Source of the DNA: Rossellomorea marisflavi
GTDB taxonomy: Bacteria; Bacillota; Bacilli; Bacillales; Bacillaceae_B
Assembly (NCBI GenBank): GCA_003667865.1
Contig: CP033051.1
Location: forward strand, 3,560,501 to 3,624,500
Reading direction: 5' to 3'
Length of the DNA stretch: 64,000 nt
In this document: positions 8,899-18,801 of the stretch, piece after piece
How positions within the stretch are numbered: the first letter of the stretch is position 1
How the letters are laid out: each line of letters begins with the position of its first letter
Translations under genes and position numbers: made by a program
Notes under the pieces: model-generated
Databases searched by the model: none
The model's input: only the letters and a program-made list of their open reading frames with translations
What the model was told of the DNA's origin: nothing

Positions 8899-9567
8899 CT
8901 ATTCATTTGGAAATGTATGTTTAATTTCTTTTGCTACCTCATCTAAGAGTTGTTGACTATTGGTGTTAGCTGTTCTTTCTGCATAATCTCTCATTGCTTC
9001 AACAAGCTTTTGAGAATCGGAAACATGTACCGTCTCTACTCCAATATCCATCGCCTTAACCATATCGGCAATTTTTCTTTCGAGATGATCTGATACGTCT
9101 GTTTTTAGGTGATTTTCAGGAACAATTGCAACAAAAGCTTTATCGTCCTGAACCGTAACAAAGGCTCTTTCTACTTGATTCATACTTGTAACCTTATTAG
9201 ATGCAGCTTCTGAAAATTGATAACGATCAGTATAACGCACTCTTTGAACCGAGTTATAGTTAACATCTCTTCTAATAGAACGTTCTGTCATTCGTCTTTC
9301 ATTTAGGTCATTAGCGGTATTATCCAATGATTGGTTTTTATTTTCTCTTGTTTGCCCATTCGTGTTATTCGTATATTCTCTTCCATCATTCGTTGCGTTA
9401 TCAAGGGTCATATGGTTATTGGTTGTATAATTATTATACCCTACTTGTTGAAAAGTAAGGTCTCGTTCATTATTCGTAAACTCTTCACCAAGATCATTCT
9501 GATTTCCCATCACACAGCCAGTTGTTAAGACCATAAAGCCCACGAGGATGAAGCAAAATTTATTCAT
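8899..9567 (-). CDS. YhcN/YlaJ-family sporulation lipoprotein
   Basis: A lipoprotein signal peptide with lipobox LTTGC places the mature N-terminus at Cys18. An Asn/Thr-rich, low-complexity linker runs to about residue 90. The globular C-terminal part has the YhcN/YlaJ pattern: VERAFVTVQDDKAFVAI, then KIADMVKAMDIGVETVHVSDS and a closing amphipathic helix. YhcN is found in the inner spore membrane and affects germination; YlaJ is a related lipoprotein. The ribosome site GGAGGGATCCCA precedes the ATG. Confidence 0.85.
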   Translation of the reverse strand: MNKFCFILVGFMVLTTGCVMGNQNDLGEEFTNNERDLTFQQVGYNNYTTNNHMTLDNATNDGREYTNNTNGQTRENKNQSLDNTANDLNERRMTERSIRRDVNYNSVQRVRYTDRYQFSEAASNKVTSMNQVERAFVTVQDDKAFVAIVPENHLKTDVSDHLERKIADMVKAMDIGVETVHVSDSQKLVEAMRDYAERTANTNSQQLLDEVAKEIKHTFPNE

Positions 9568-9627
9568 TGGGATCCCTCCATGAATGGTATCATGAATAGG
9601 ATTCCCCTACTTACTGTAAGTATTCAC

Positions 9628-11562
9628 TTATGATGACTCAATGTCGATTACGATATTTTCATCGTGCCTTTTGCTAAGAATTTTGTCCTTTTTCCGAAAC
9701 TCTTTCGACTCAAAGACAATCCCAAAATCATAATCCTCTGGATAAAGCTCATTAGCAGCAATATACAATTCAAGTCTCTTATGATTTACTTCTTTCTTTT
9801 CACCTTTTATTTGAACAATGAAGTTACCCATTCGATCTGGCCCTTTAAATATTATTCCTAATTCATCAGTCTGAGAAATTTTAACATTATCACCTTTCTG
9901 ATACATCGTAATATTTTCTTGTTTTTTATAAGAAGGTTTTCGATCCCTAACAGCATAACGATTAGTAATAATTTGTTTATCCAGCAACGTTTTATTTTGT
10001 ACGAACTCTTCGTCGATACTGTAAGTTTTATCTTCTCCATAAGTAATTTTGTGGGCTTTTTCAATAATTGAAGGGTGCATCCCCAAACGAAGAGCGATTG
10101 AAAATGCCTGACTATCCCCACCTTTTCCAATTAACAACCGATAAGTAGGTTTAAGTGACTCTAAGTCAAACTCCATTGAACCATTGATAAATCCTTCATG
10201 CTCTTCTGCAAATTGCTTGATTTCGCTATAGTGTGTGGTTGCAATCATTGTTACCCCTTTATGATACAACTGACCAAGAATAGCCGTAGCCAGTCCCATA
10301 CCCTCACTAGGATCGGTACCAGATCCTAATTCATCAAGTAGGACAAGGGTTCGATCATGTGAATCTGTTAAGATTGAGATTATGTTTTTAATATGAGAAC
10401 TAAAAGTACTCAAATTCTGCTCTAAGCTTTGACCATCTCCAATATCAACCAAAATCTGATGAAAAATACTTATTTCACTATCTTCATCAACTGGAATATG
10501 AAGCCCGCTTTGAACCATTAGGGTTAAAAGTCCGACAGTTTTAATTGTAACTGTTTTGCCACCTGTATTTGGTCCCGTAATAACAAGTGCATGAAAATCC
10601 TTTCCAATCTCTACAGTCAAAGGTACGGCGTTATTCCCTAATAATGGATGACGCGCATTTTTCAACGAAATATAGTGATGTTGATTTACTTTAACCTTTC
10701 TTCCATCAATGCTTTTACTGTACTTAGCTTTTGCGAATATTACGTCATACTGAATCATCGTTTCTACTGCTAAATGTAAAGTCTTTTCATGTTGCTGCAC
10801 AAGACCTGTGAGCATCCAAAGAATGTTTTGAATTTCCATATCTTCTTCAAATTTTAATGCCAAGAGCTGTTCATGCTGATAGTTTAGTTCACTTGGTTCA
10901 ATATACAATGTTGACCCAGATGCCGAAGAATCCAAAACGGTTCCCGGAACTTTATTTTTATATTCCTTCCTTACTGGTACTACATATCGTCCTCCCCTTT
11001 GGCTCACAATTGCTTCTTGAAGATAGCTTTTATATTTTTTAGACTTCACTATAGAGTCTATTTTTTCTTTTAATCGATCTTCTTGAATGGTAATTTGCTT
11101 TCGTATGCTTAACAGATTTTTACTTGCGTAATCATCAATCAATCCATTGCGAATACAACGTTGAATTTCATCTGCTAATTCAGGGATTTCTTCTATAGAA
11201 TAAACATACGAAGAGACTCGTGGAGCTACAAAGTCTTTATTTTTCATAAATTGTTTTAGTTTTCTACAGCAATCTAAAAAATGTAATAGTTTATTCAGTT
11301 GCTCTACTCGTAAAGGCACACCCTTATTGAGGTGCTTTAAAGTTGTTTGTATACCATCTAAAGCATGAATTGGCACACTAGAACTAATGTTTAAGATATT
11401 TACTGCCTCGCTTACTTCCTCTAGCCAAGTTTCAATTTGTTTCATATGAACAGACGGCTCTAAAGCCAACATATTTTCCTTACCAGAATCGGTTAACGTA
11501 AAATTAGCTACTTCTTCTTTGATTTTATTAAATTCTAAAGTATTAAGTGATTGTGTATTCAA
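9628..11562 (-). CDS. MutS2-like ATPase without Smr nuclease domain
   Basis: The protein follows MutS2 organisation: an N-terminal core and coiled-coil lever, an ABC-type ATPase with Walker A GPNTGGKT (near residue 330) and Walker B TLVLLDELGSGTDP, and a KOW-like segment near residue 580 (YQKGDNVKISQTDELGIIF). It ends about 40 residues later, so the C-terminal Smr domain of standard MutS2 (about 785 residues) is absent. MutS2 acts in DNA transactions and, in Bacillus, as a sensor of collided ribosomes. The frame extends to 11595, but GGAGG fits the TTG at 11562 and the protein then begins like other MutS2 (SLNTLEFNKIKEE). An unusual leader precedes it; see the leader, terminator and promoter entries. 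Confidence 0.82.
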   Translation of the reverse strand: MNTQSLNTLEFNKIKEEVANFTLTDSGKENMLALEPSVHMKQIETWLEEVSEAVNILNISSSVPIHALDGIQTTLKHLNKGVPLRVEQLNKLLHFLDCCRKLKQFMKNKDFVAPRVSSYVYSIEEIPELADEIQRCIRNGLIDDYASKNLLSIRKQITIQEDRLKEKIDSIVKSKKYKSYLQEAIVSQRGGRYVVPVRKEYKNKVPGTVLDSSASGSTLYIEPSELNYQHEQLLALKFEEDMEIQNILWMLTGLVQQHEKTLHLAVETMIQYDVIFAKAKYSKSIDGRKVKVNQHHYISLKNARHPLLGNNAVPLTVEIGKDFHALVITGPNTGGKTVTIKTVGLLTLMVQSGLHIPVDEDSEISIFHQILVDIGDGQSLEQNLSTFSSHIKNIISILTDSHDRTLVLLDELGSGTDPSEGMGLATAILGQLYHKGVTMIATTHYSEIKQFAEEHEGFINGSMEFDLESLKPTYRLLIGKGGDSQAFSIALRLGMHPSIIEKAHKITYGEDKTYSIDEEFVQNKTLLDKQIITNRYAVRDRKPSYKKQENITMYQKGDNVKISQTDELGIIFKGPDRMGNFIVQIKGEKKEVNHKRLELYIAANELYPEDYDFGIVFESKEFRKKDKILSKRHDENIVIDIESS

Positions 11563-11664
11563 CGCATTTTCCTCCAATTGAGTTATTTGCCTCAATGAAT
11601 ATAAGGAATGATCTTAAATCATAGCGTTTCAAAACGATTTTAATTGTCGTCAAACAATATAAAA

Positions 11665-11695
11665 AACCGCAATGAAACAATGTTTCATTGCAGTT
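11665..11695 (-). terminator. leader terminator (candidate attenuator) upstream of the MutS2-like gene
   Basis: The arms AACTGCAATGAAA and TTTCATTGCGGTT pair over 13 bp around a five-base loop, and a T-run follows on the minus strand. It lies downstream of a strong promoter and 100 bases before the MutS2-like start codon, so any readthrough must pass it. Confidence 0.8.
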
Positions 11696-11886
11696 CGTTT
11701 ATCAGTGTAGTAACCATTTAAAAGCCAATGCAAAGACGTATCCATCGACATAAAAGTTCACTCATAAAAGTATGCTATGATTATTGTTCTTAACTTACAT
11801 TCATTAAGGCATGGTAAAATAAGCATCATTCGTCTATTTTTTAACGAATATGCAGACCTAAAGAATGTCCGTATGAAATTAACGGA

Positions 11887-11910
11887 TTAGTTAAGAACGA
11901 CACCTAACAT
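11887..11910 (-). CDS. short leader peptide (7 codons, MLGVVLN)
   Basis: A seven-codon frame begins at an ATG with AAAGGAG eight bases upstream, about 30 bases after the predicted transcription start. Its last three sense codons and first stop base (GTTCTTAACT) are the exact complement of AGTTAAGAAC about 95 bases downstream, so a ribosome on the ORF would melt a 10-bp helix. This is the layout of translation-attenuation leaders. Translation itself is not proven. Confidence 0.55.
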   Translation of the reverse strand: MLGVVLN

Positions 11911-11948
11911 AAAACATACTCCTTTTTAAATACCAAATTTATACTTAT

Positions 11949-11977
11949 ATATTAATAACAAAAAAATTGTTTGTCAA
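11949..11977 (-). promoter_or_regulatory. strong sigma-A promoter for the MutS2-like leader
   Basis: TTGACA at 11977-11972, a 17-base spacer and TAATAT at 11954-11949 nearly match the sigma-A consensus. The -35 box overlaps the stop codon of the DUF4395 gene. Transcription would begin near 11942. Confidence 0.75.
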
Positions 11978-12393
11978 TGGGTTTGTTGACTCCTTCTAAA
12001 CTTGTATTGCAACCATTGATATCGAATAAAACAACCAATACAGAATCCAACTAACGCAATGGCTGCCGCAGAGAATACCATAATCGTTGCAGTATAGTAC
12101 ATTATTGACCATCCAAGATATACACTGGTTATCCCTACTCCAAGACAAATAACTGCAATAACCTGATTAAACTGCTGCTGATCAAAATCTTCTGGTATAT
12201 ATTGATTAGGGGATTTTCGTAAAAATACTTTTCCTATTTTCATAATTGGATTTACCTGAAATAAAAGACCAGAAATTCCTGAGAGAAATGGGACAAGAAG
12301 AATCCAATCCAAATGTGAAATCCACGAAATAAGTACTGATAGAACGATAATCCATTGATTGAAGCGAACAAGAGGTCTAGGTATGCTTTTCAT
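11974..12393 (-). CDS. DUF4395-family membrane protein
   Basis: The N-terminal motif IPRPLVRFNQW, then NPIMKIGK, the central YIPEDFDQQQFNQ and the C-terminal GFCIGCFIRYQW are all typical of DUF4395. There are about four membrane helices. The function is unknown. The open frame continues to 12486, but that part overlaps the terminator of ykvA and has no family match, so I start at the ATG at 12393 (139 residues). The ribosome site there is weak, so the start is less certain than the family. Confidence 0.75.
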   Translation of the reverse strand: MKSIPRPLVRFNQWIIVLSVLISWISHLDWILLVPFLSGISGLLFQVNPIMKIGKVFLRKSPNQYIPEDFDQQQFNQVIAVICLGVGITSVYLGWSIMYYTATIMVFSAAAIALVGFCIGCFIRYQWLQYKFRRSQQTH

Positions 12394-12472
12394 TTTATCC
12401 CAAGCTTTCTTATCGGTTTTATTGAATTTTAACAAATCATTTAATTCTTGTACATAAATAAAAACCGCAACT

Positions 12473-12494
12473 AGAGCTACCCCCACTTGCGGTT
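12473..12494 (-). terminator. intrinsic terminator of the ykvA-like gene
   Basis: The hairpin AACCGCAA / TTGCGGTT is followed by TTTATTT on the minus strand, immediately after the YkvA stop codon. Confidence 0.8.
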
Positions 12495-12504
12495 CACAAA
12501 ATTC

Positions 12505-12786
12505 TTACTGATTTAATTTGTATTGATTTTTTAAGTCATCAGGTGCTATTGATACGATAAATTGTAAAACAAGAGTTAACACAGTAAGATCATCTATAAT
12601 TCCAAAGCCTAATAGAAAATCTGGGATGATATCAAAAGGAACTAATATATAAGCTAATACAAGACCTATGCTTAATACCTTTTTTGAGTTACTAACATCA
12701 TTCGATTTAAAGAATGCAACCAAGAAAGGGACAGACTTTCTAAAATTAATAAGAAACTTAAGTCTTTTGAGAAATTTCAAGTTCAT
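12505..12786 (-). CDS. YkvA-family membrane protein (DUF1232)
   Basis: This 93-residue protein carries the DUF1232 signature: a hydrophobic helix followed by YILVPFDIIPDFLLGFGIIDDLTVL, in which the DxxPD and DD residues are conserved. Two membrane segments flank the acidic loop. The family is widespread and its function is unknown. It is transcribed away from the ABC-F gene; the 281-base gap between them holds two related near-palindromes. Confidence 0.88.
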   Translation of the reverse strand: MNLKFLKRLKFLINFRKSVPFLVAFFKSNDVSNSKKVLSIGLVLAYILVPFDIIPDFLLGFGIIDDLTVLTLVLQFIVSIAPDDLKNQYKLNQ

Positions 12787-12918
12787 TCATCCTTCTAAAA
12801 TCTATTTTTAATAAAGAGGAACAATTCCTTCTATCATATAAGTATAATCTATGGATGTCATCTCTACTAAAGATTATTTACCCACTCGATTATAGTATAA
12901 AACGCTTACGATGTTTAT

Positions 12919-12967
12919 ACTTTCATGAAAGTTGCATCTCCTACCTATGTATAATTTCATGGAAATT
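12919..12967. promoter_or_regulatory. pair of related near-palindromes, possible operators
   Basis: Two similar sites lie in the divergent gap: ACTTTC-AT-GAAAGT at 12919-12932 and AATTTC-ATG-GAAATT at 12953-12967. Each sits in a longer direct repeat of the form TATA.TTTCATG.AA.TTGC. Their centres are about 34.5 bp apart, roughly three helical turns. They may bind a dimeric regulator of the ABC-F gene or of ykvA. Confidence 0.45.
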
Positions 12968-13049
12968 GCTAAATGCTTGAAAAATGTGTATTTTATAGTG
13001 CTTCTCCTATCTTTTTATTGTTTTATCATGTTATAATTCTTTAGATTGA

Positions 13050-14669
<1,620 letters not shown>

Positions 14670-14672
14670 TGT

Positions 14673-14705
14673 AAAAAACCATCTCCTATTTTGAGATGGT
14701 TTTTT
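14673..14705 (+). terminator. intrinsic terminator of the ABC-F gene
   Basis: Hairpin AAAAAACCATCTC / GAGATGGTTTTTT directly after the stop codon. Confidence 0.9.
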
Positions 14706-14707
14706 AC

Positions 14708-14863
14708 TATTAATTAATAATTAGAATTAAAAAATGTTTCTTCTAACCACCACAACTGCTTCCCTAGAGGCGAGTGGTAAGCTACCTCGGCACATGATTC
14801 CTGCGGAACTAGGGTAATCAAGAGCTTTCCGGTACAAGCAACTGTAGTAGATACTGTGAACTT
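14708..14863. other. gene-free stretch, possibly a decayed repeat
   Basis: No coding frame is visible. GC content is higher than in the flanks, and the segment carries phrases such as ATTCCTGCGGAACTAGGG that resemble degenerate copies of interspersed Bacillus repeats. This is only a resemblance. Confidence 0.3.
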
Positions 14864-16660
14864 TTACAATGTTATGCTATTGCTTTCCTCTAAATATTCA
14901 TGGATCGCTTTAATAAAAATTTCACCGTATTGCTCTTTTTTCCTCTCCCCTACCCCTTTTATATCAAGAAATTCTTCTAAATTTCCTGGTTTTTTCATCA
15001 CTAATTCTTTTAAGGTCTGGTCAGAAAAGACAACAAAAGGTGGGATTCCATTCTGGTCTGCTAGATCCTTCCGAATTTTTCTAAGACGATCAAAGAATCC
15101 AACATCATATTCTACATCTAGCTCTTCCGATTTTCTGAATTTTATTGTTTCTTTTCTATTAATGAAAAGCTTTCCTAATAATACATCCTTACCTTTTTGA
15201 GATACTTGAAGTAAAGGAAATGTTCCACCCGTAACACGAATGACACCTTCAGCAATTAAAAAGTCTATAAATTGCTGTATTTCCTTTTGTGATTGATTTT
15301 TTAGTAATCCATAGGTTGATAGTTTACTAAAGTTAAATTGTTCAATTTTCTTACTTCTAGAGCCAGCAAGTACTTGAGCAACAAGTGATGCTCCAAACCT
15401 TTCACCCATCCTGACAATACATGAAAGCACCATTTGTGCTTCTTTTGTAACATCCTTAGCTTCTCTAGTATCAAGGCAGCTACTACATTTTCCACATTGC
15501 ATCGTATGCTTTTCCCCAAAATACTGAAGGATGTAGTTTTGTAAGCACCCTTCAGTATGAACATAATCGACCATGTCTCGAAGCTTTTCAAGCTCATGTG
15601 GTTGTCTAGATTCATTATTCTGTTCTATTAAAAATCGTTGTGTATGAACATCTTTAGGAGAGAATAATAGAATACAGTCACTATTCATTCCATCTCTACC
15701 TGCTCGACCAGCTTCTTGATAATAGCTTTCAATATCCTTTGGAATCTGATAATGAATGACATAACGCACATTTGACTTATTTATACCCATTCCAAAAGCA
15801 TTTGTTGCAACCATAACGGAACATTCATCATAGATAAAGTGATCTTGTGATTGAACCCGATCTTCATCCGATAACCCACCATGATAATAGGCTGCCTTTA
15901 TTCCTTTTTTGGATAGAGTACTATGTACGCTCTCAACTTCCTTTCTTGTTGCACAATAAATAATTCCCGACTCATCTTTTCTACTTATGGTATAGTCAAT
16001 GACCCATTTCTTTCGATCAACATCTTTCATAACTTCAAAGAATAAGTTCTCACGTTCAAAAGTAGTAATGATTGTATGTTGCTCAAGAATGTTCAATGTT
16101 TGTTGAATGTCATTTTGGACCTGTGGAGTTGCGGTAGCGGTTAACGCTAAAATGGTTGGAGTGGAAGAAAGGTTTTTTATTACTTCGTTAATATATAAGT
16201 AACTAGGTCGAAAATCGTGACCCCACTGCGAAATACAATGTGCTTCATCAATTGCAATCAATGGTATCTTCAAGTTCTCAAGAAATCTCATAAATATAGG
16301 AGATTGAAGGCGTTCAGGGGCAATATATAATAACTTATATTCACCAGCCTCAGCCATTGTCATCGTATATTCAATCTCAGATTGAGACATTGTACTGTTA
16401 ATAAATGCTGCAGAAATCCCTACTTCCTTTAATGAGTCCACTTGATCCTTCATTAACGAGATTAAAGGTGATATGACAATCGTAGTTCCATCAAACATCA
16501 TTGCTGGAACCTGATAGCATATAGATTTTCCTCCACCTGTAGGCATAACACCTAATACGTCACTACCTTGTAATACCATATCTATAATGGTAGCCTGTCC
16601 ATTTCTAAAACTTGTATAGCCAAAATACTTCATTAATATCTGTTCTGGTGTATAATTCAT
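14864..16660 (-). CDS. recQ: ATP-dependent DNA helicase RecQ
   Basis: This 598-residue superfamily 2 helicase has all RecQ landmarks. It begins with FGYTSFRNGQ (motif 0), then Walker A MPTGGGKSICYQ, DEAH in AIDEAHCISQWGHDFRPSY, TATATP, motif V ATNAFGMGINK and motif VI QEAGRAGRDG. A zinc site C..NYILQYFGE..CGKCSSC and an RQC winged helix follow, with an HRDC domain near the C-terminus (LEEFLDIKGVGERKKEQYG). It unwinds forked and recombination DNA. GGAGG lies about 5 bases before the ATG. It converges on the ABC-F gene. Confidence 0.95.
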   Translation of the reverse strand: MNYTPEQILMKYFGYTSFRNGQATIIDMVLQGSDVLGVMPTGGGKSICYQVPAMMFDGTTIVISPLISLMKDQVDSLKEVGISAAFINSTMSQSEIEYTMTMAEAGEYKLLYIAPERLQSPIFMRFLENLKIPLIAIDEAHCISQWGHDFRPSYLYINEVIKNLSSTPTILALTATATPQVQNDIQQTLNILEQHTIITTFERENLFFEVMKDVDRKKWVIDYTISRKDESGIIYCATRKEVESVHSTLSKKGIKAAYYHGGLSDEDRVQSQDHFIYDECSVMVATNAFGMGINKSNVRYVIHYQIPKDIESYYQEAGRAGRDGMNSDCILLFSPKDVHTQRFLIEQNNESRQPHELEKLRDMVDYVHTEGCLQNYILQYFGEKHTMQCGKCSSCLDTREAKDVTKEAQMVLSCIVRMGERFGASLVAQVLAGSRSKKIEQFNFSKLSTYGLLKNQSQKEIQQFIDFLIAEGVIRVTGGTFPLLQVSQKGKDVLLGKLFINRKETIKFRKSEELDVEYDVGFFDRLRKIRKDLADQNGIPPFVVFSDQTLKELVMKKPGNLEEFLDIKGVGERKKEQYGEIFIKAIHEYLEESNSITL

Positions 16661-16728
16661 AAATCCTCCAATCGAAACTTCCCTCTATAAATATTTTAGC
16701 TACTACTATCCTATATTACAATGGAAAA

Positions 16729-16758
16729 AAAGAGATCTTAACAAATTAAGACCTCTTT
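16729..16758 (-). terminator. intrinsic terminator of a small gene
   Basis: Hairpin AAAGAG.TCTTA / TAAGA.CTCTTT, reading into a long T-run on the minus strand. Confidence 0.85.
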
Positions 16759-16774
16759 AACAGTCATACAATAA

Positions 16775-16930
16775 TTAAAACCAGCGAAATTCTTTTTTAG
16801 CCTCTTCTGTTTCATTCACCTCTATATTTTCCTCAGTAAGCTCCACTTTTTCAAACTTCCAAAAACTATCCCAGACAGTTGCCTTCTTTTCTTCTGTTAC
16901 TTCAACAACATCTTTTTTGTTATTAGACAT
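16775..16930 (-). CDS. small acidic protein, unknown function
   Basis: This 51-residue, Glu- and Lys-rich protein has an aromatic core TVWDSFWKFEKV and ends in EFRWF. A perfect AAAGGAGG lies before the ATG at 16930; the frame runs open to 16957 but upstream codons precede this site. It has its own terminator. No family is recognised and nothing in the sequence suggests a membrane location. Confidence 0.65.
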   Translation of the reverse strand: MSNNKKDVVEVTEEKKATVWDSFWKFEKVELTEENIEVNETEEAKKEFRWF

Positions 16931-17137
16931 ACATACCCCTCCTTTCGCACATTTCACATTACATACTATTCATTATTTTGAAATGCGTTTAAAGAAAATC
17001 AGTGATTTTTATTATTGGGCATTAGTTTAACTAGAGGGAATTTATATATTATAGAAATTCAAATGTTCCCTCCTTTAGATGTATTATTTATTTCAAGCTT
17101 TTAAGATCTATCTTAAACGATAGAAGGTAAAATAAAA

Positions 17138-17168
17138 AAGCTTGAAGTTATTGAAAACTCCAAGCTTT
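17138..17168 (-). terminator. intrinsic terminator of the ydjO-like gene
   Basis: Hairpin AAAGCTTG.AGTT / AACT.CAAGCTTT followed by TTTATTTT on the minus strand. Confidence 0.85.
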
Positions 17169-17181
17169 GTATCGAAATGTA

Positions 17182-17394
17182 TTATGATTTCATTATTGGA
17201 TGAGGATTCTCTAGAACTTGTAGCTCTTTTGTTTGACTCTCCATTTCACTCTTACATAATGGACAGAGTGGTGAGTCCGAGCTTTTGAAGTTATCTCGTA
17301 TCCAGCCTTTACAATCCTCTGCAGTACAGCACCAAATTTTTGTATCTTTTGTGACTATTTCTTCTTCAACTTGATTCTTACGACCAAATGCCAT
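17182..17394 (-). CDS. ydjO: YdjO-like cold-inducible small zinc-finger protein
   Basis: This 70-residue protein has two CxxC-type pairs: WCCTAEDCKGWIRDNF and CPLCKSEM. The DTKIW.C....C.GW.RDNF block matches Bacillus YdjO, reported as a cold-inducible protein. The cysteines probably bind zinc. AAAGGAGG precedes the ATG by 8 bases and a strong terminator follows. Its molecular role is unknown. Confidence 0.82.
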   Translation of the reverse strand: MAFGRKNQVEEEIVTKDTKIWCCTAEDCKGWIRDNFKSSDSPLCPLCKSEMESQTKELQVLENPHPIMKS

Positions 17395-17544
17395 GGAAAA
17401 AGCCTCCTTTATTCACATATACACACATGGAATGACCTATTTAATTAGGACCAATGGAGAATTATTGTGACAAAACCATTGTATTAAAGGTACAAAATTA
17501 AATATGACGAACATTAGAGTATATGATAATTATAGTCTTTTATG

Positions 17545-17572
17545 AAATTTTGTCAAATTTTAGACAAAATTT
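17545..17572. repeat. AT-rich perfect inverted repeat
   Basis: AAATTTTGTC and GACAAAATTT are exact complements separated by 8 bases, located between two minus-strand genes. It could be a weak terminator or an operator of the TGTC-N8-GACA type. Confidence 0.4.
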
Positions 17573-17608
17573 TTCAAGTGTTTCACAAAAAATTATGTAT
17601 TTCTCAAA

Positions 17609-17631
17609 CAAAAAAGCCAGCAAGTGCCGGC
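17609..17631 (-). terminator. intrinsic terminator of the YuzL-like gene
   Basis: A short GC-rich hairpin GCCGGCA / TGCTGGC reads into TTTTTTG on the minus strand. Confidence 0.8.
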
Positions 17632-17634
17632 ACA

Positions 17635-17766
17635 TTATATCTTGTTTTTCTTTCTAGATGAGTCCGCTTTTTTTCCACCTGTTAACTCTTCATTTGTAGT
17701 ACCTTGTCCCTCTACTTGAGCAGAGCCAAGTCCTGCTTTTGAAGGATCTTGCTTTCTTTTTGCCAT
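17635..17766 (-). CDS. small YuzL/SASP-like protein
   Basis: This 43-residue basic protein begins MAKRKQDPSKAGLGSAQVEG and contains GQGTTNEELTGGKKADSS. The K-R-K-x-D-P-S-K-A start and small polar composition resemble the YuzL family and small acid-soluble spore proteins. GGAGGTG lies 7 bases before the ATG and a terminator follows four bases after the stop. It is probably a spore-phase protein; this is inferred from composition. Confidence 0.7.
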   Translation of the reverse strand: MAKRKQDPSKAGLGSAQVEGQGTTNEELTGGKKADSSRKKNKI

Positions 17767-18300
17767 TACTCTTCACCTCCACTTATAGTATGTCCAATAA
17801 ATATATTTTTAAGTAATCATCTACAATCATTTTAGCTAATATCAAGCAGCTTTTCTCAAAGAAAAAGAAGTCTCAAAAAGTTCGCTCAAAAGTCTCTTAT
17901 ACTTCTTTTATGTTGTCTGTTTATCCTCATGACAATTGGATGTGTTTAAAAACAAGCGTCAGTGACTGCAGTATGCTACAACAAGGCGGTTCCGATGCAT
18001 TACTATTGCTAAGATTAAACCCATCCATTGTTCAAAGGGGATTCATCTTCCGATTACTTCGGCCTATTTCTTCACACGCTTGAAGAGTGTGCCTTCTAGC
18101 CTATTTTATATAATAATCTTGTGAATTAAGTACAAGCTGCTGCGTTTGATAATGGCTAATGGATAATACTTAAACGAATAATATTACTTTTTACTGTACT
18201 ATTAAACATAGCTTCTTGATTATGCTTACTTCTAATAAACAATTAACCTAGGTCGATTACAAAGATCATTACTTTCTATTTTCCAAAGAGCTACTATTCT
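17767..18300. other. gene-free stretch of about 530 bases
   Basis: No reading frame with a ribosome site is visible on either strand. One structured segment near 18060-18107 (GGCCTATTTCTTCACACGCTTGAAGAGTGTGCC and TAGCC) can form a hairpin with an inner CACAC..GTGTG stem, but no gene ends there. Otherwise nothing is supported. Confidence 0.4.
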
Positions 18301-18651
18301 TTATTTATTAATTATTTGACGAATTTGCTCTTGAACATGAGGATAAGGAGTGAGATCCATCACGTTATCATCTTCCATTATTAATACCCCATAATAGATC
18401 TGAACATCATCATCACAAGCTTCACAAAATACTTCTTCCTCTTCGTTCCAAAATGCAATCGTAGCAAAATCATTCTTTGCTTTCACTTCAGGAAACTTAT
18501 TAATTAAGTCTGAAAGTAGCTCGATATACTTTACAAAAATATCCTCTTTATTTATATAGGTCTCTCTAAGGACAATATCTTTTTCCCAGTCTTCAAAAAA
18601 CCACCAAGGTTCTGCATCGCTTTTAGTTTGTAGAATTTCCAATTTACTCAT
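18301..18651 (-). CDS. DUF1033 family protein
   Basis: This 116-residue soluble acidic protein carries the DUF1033 signature EPWWFFEDWEKDIV near the N-terminus and FWNEEEEVFCEACDDD in the second half, with a conserved Cys pair. Family function is unknown. GGAGG lies upstream of the ATG. It is a single gene, convergent with nothing close by and divergent from the cupredoxin gene. Confidence 0.85.
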   Translation of the reverse strand: MSKLEILQTKSDAEPWWFFEDWEKDIVLRETYINKEDIFVKYIELLSDLINKFPEVKAKNDFATIAFWNEEEEVFCEACDDDVQIYYGVLIMEDDNVMDLTPYPHVQEQIRQIINK

Positions 18652-18801
18652 AGAAACAGATCCCTCCTTCGTTCAAACAACTATCAAAATTGTACATGAA
18701 ATAAGCTGACATTAAAAATCATATGCTGTATTTCTTTGTGAAAATAGACAAGTTCTCTTATGTACAAGCATAAAGATATAAAAAGATAGGAGGTTGGTAG
18801 G

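Noticed and set aside
11887-11977. T-box or known metabolite riboswitch upstream of the MutS2-like gene
   Set aside because: There is no T-box GGGTGG..CCGCG segment and no core of a common riboswitch that I recognise; the short ORF with complementary segment fits translation attenuation better.
12394-12486. N-terminal extension of the DUF4395 gene
   Set aside because: It overlaps the ykvA terminator and has no ribosome site or family match.
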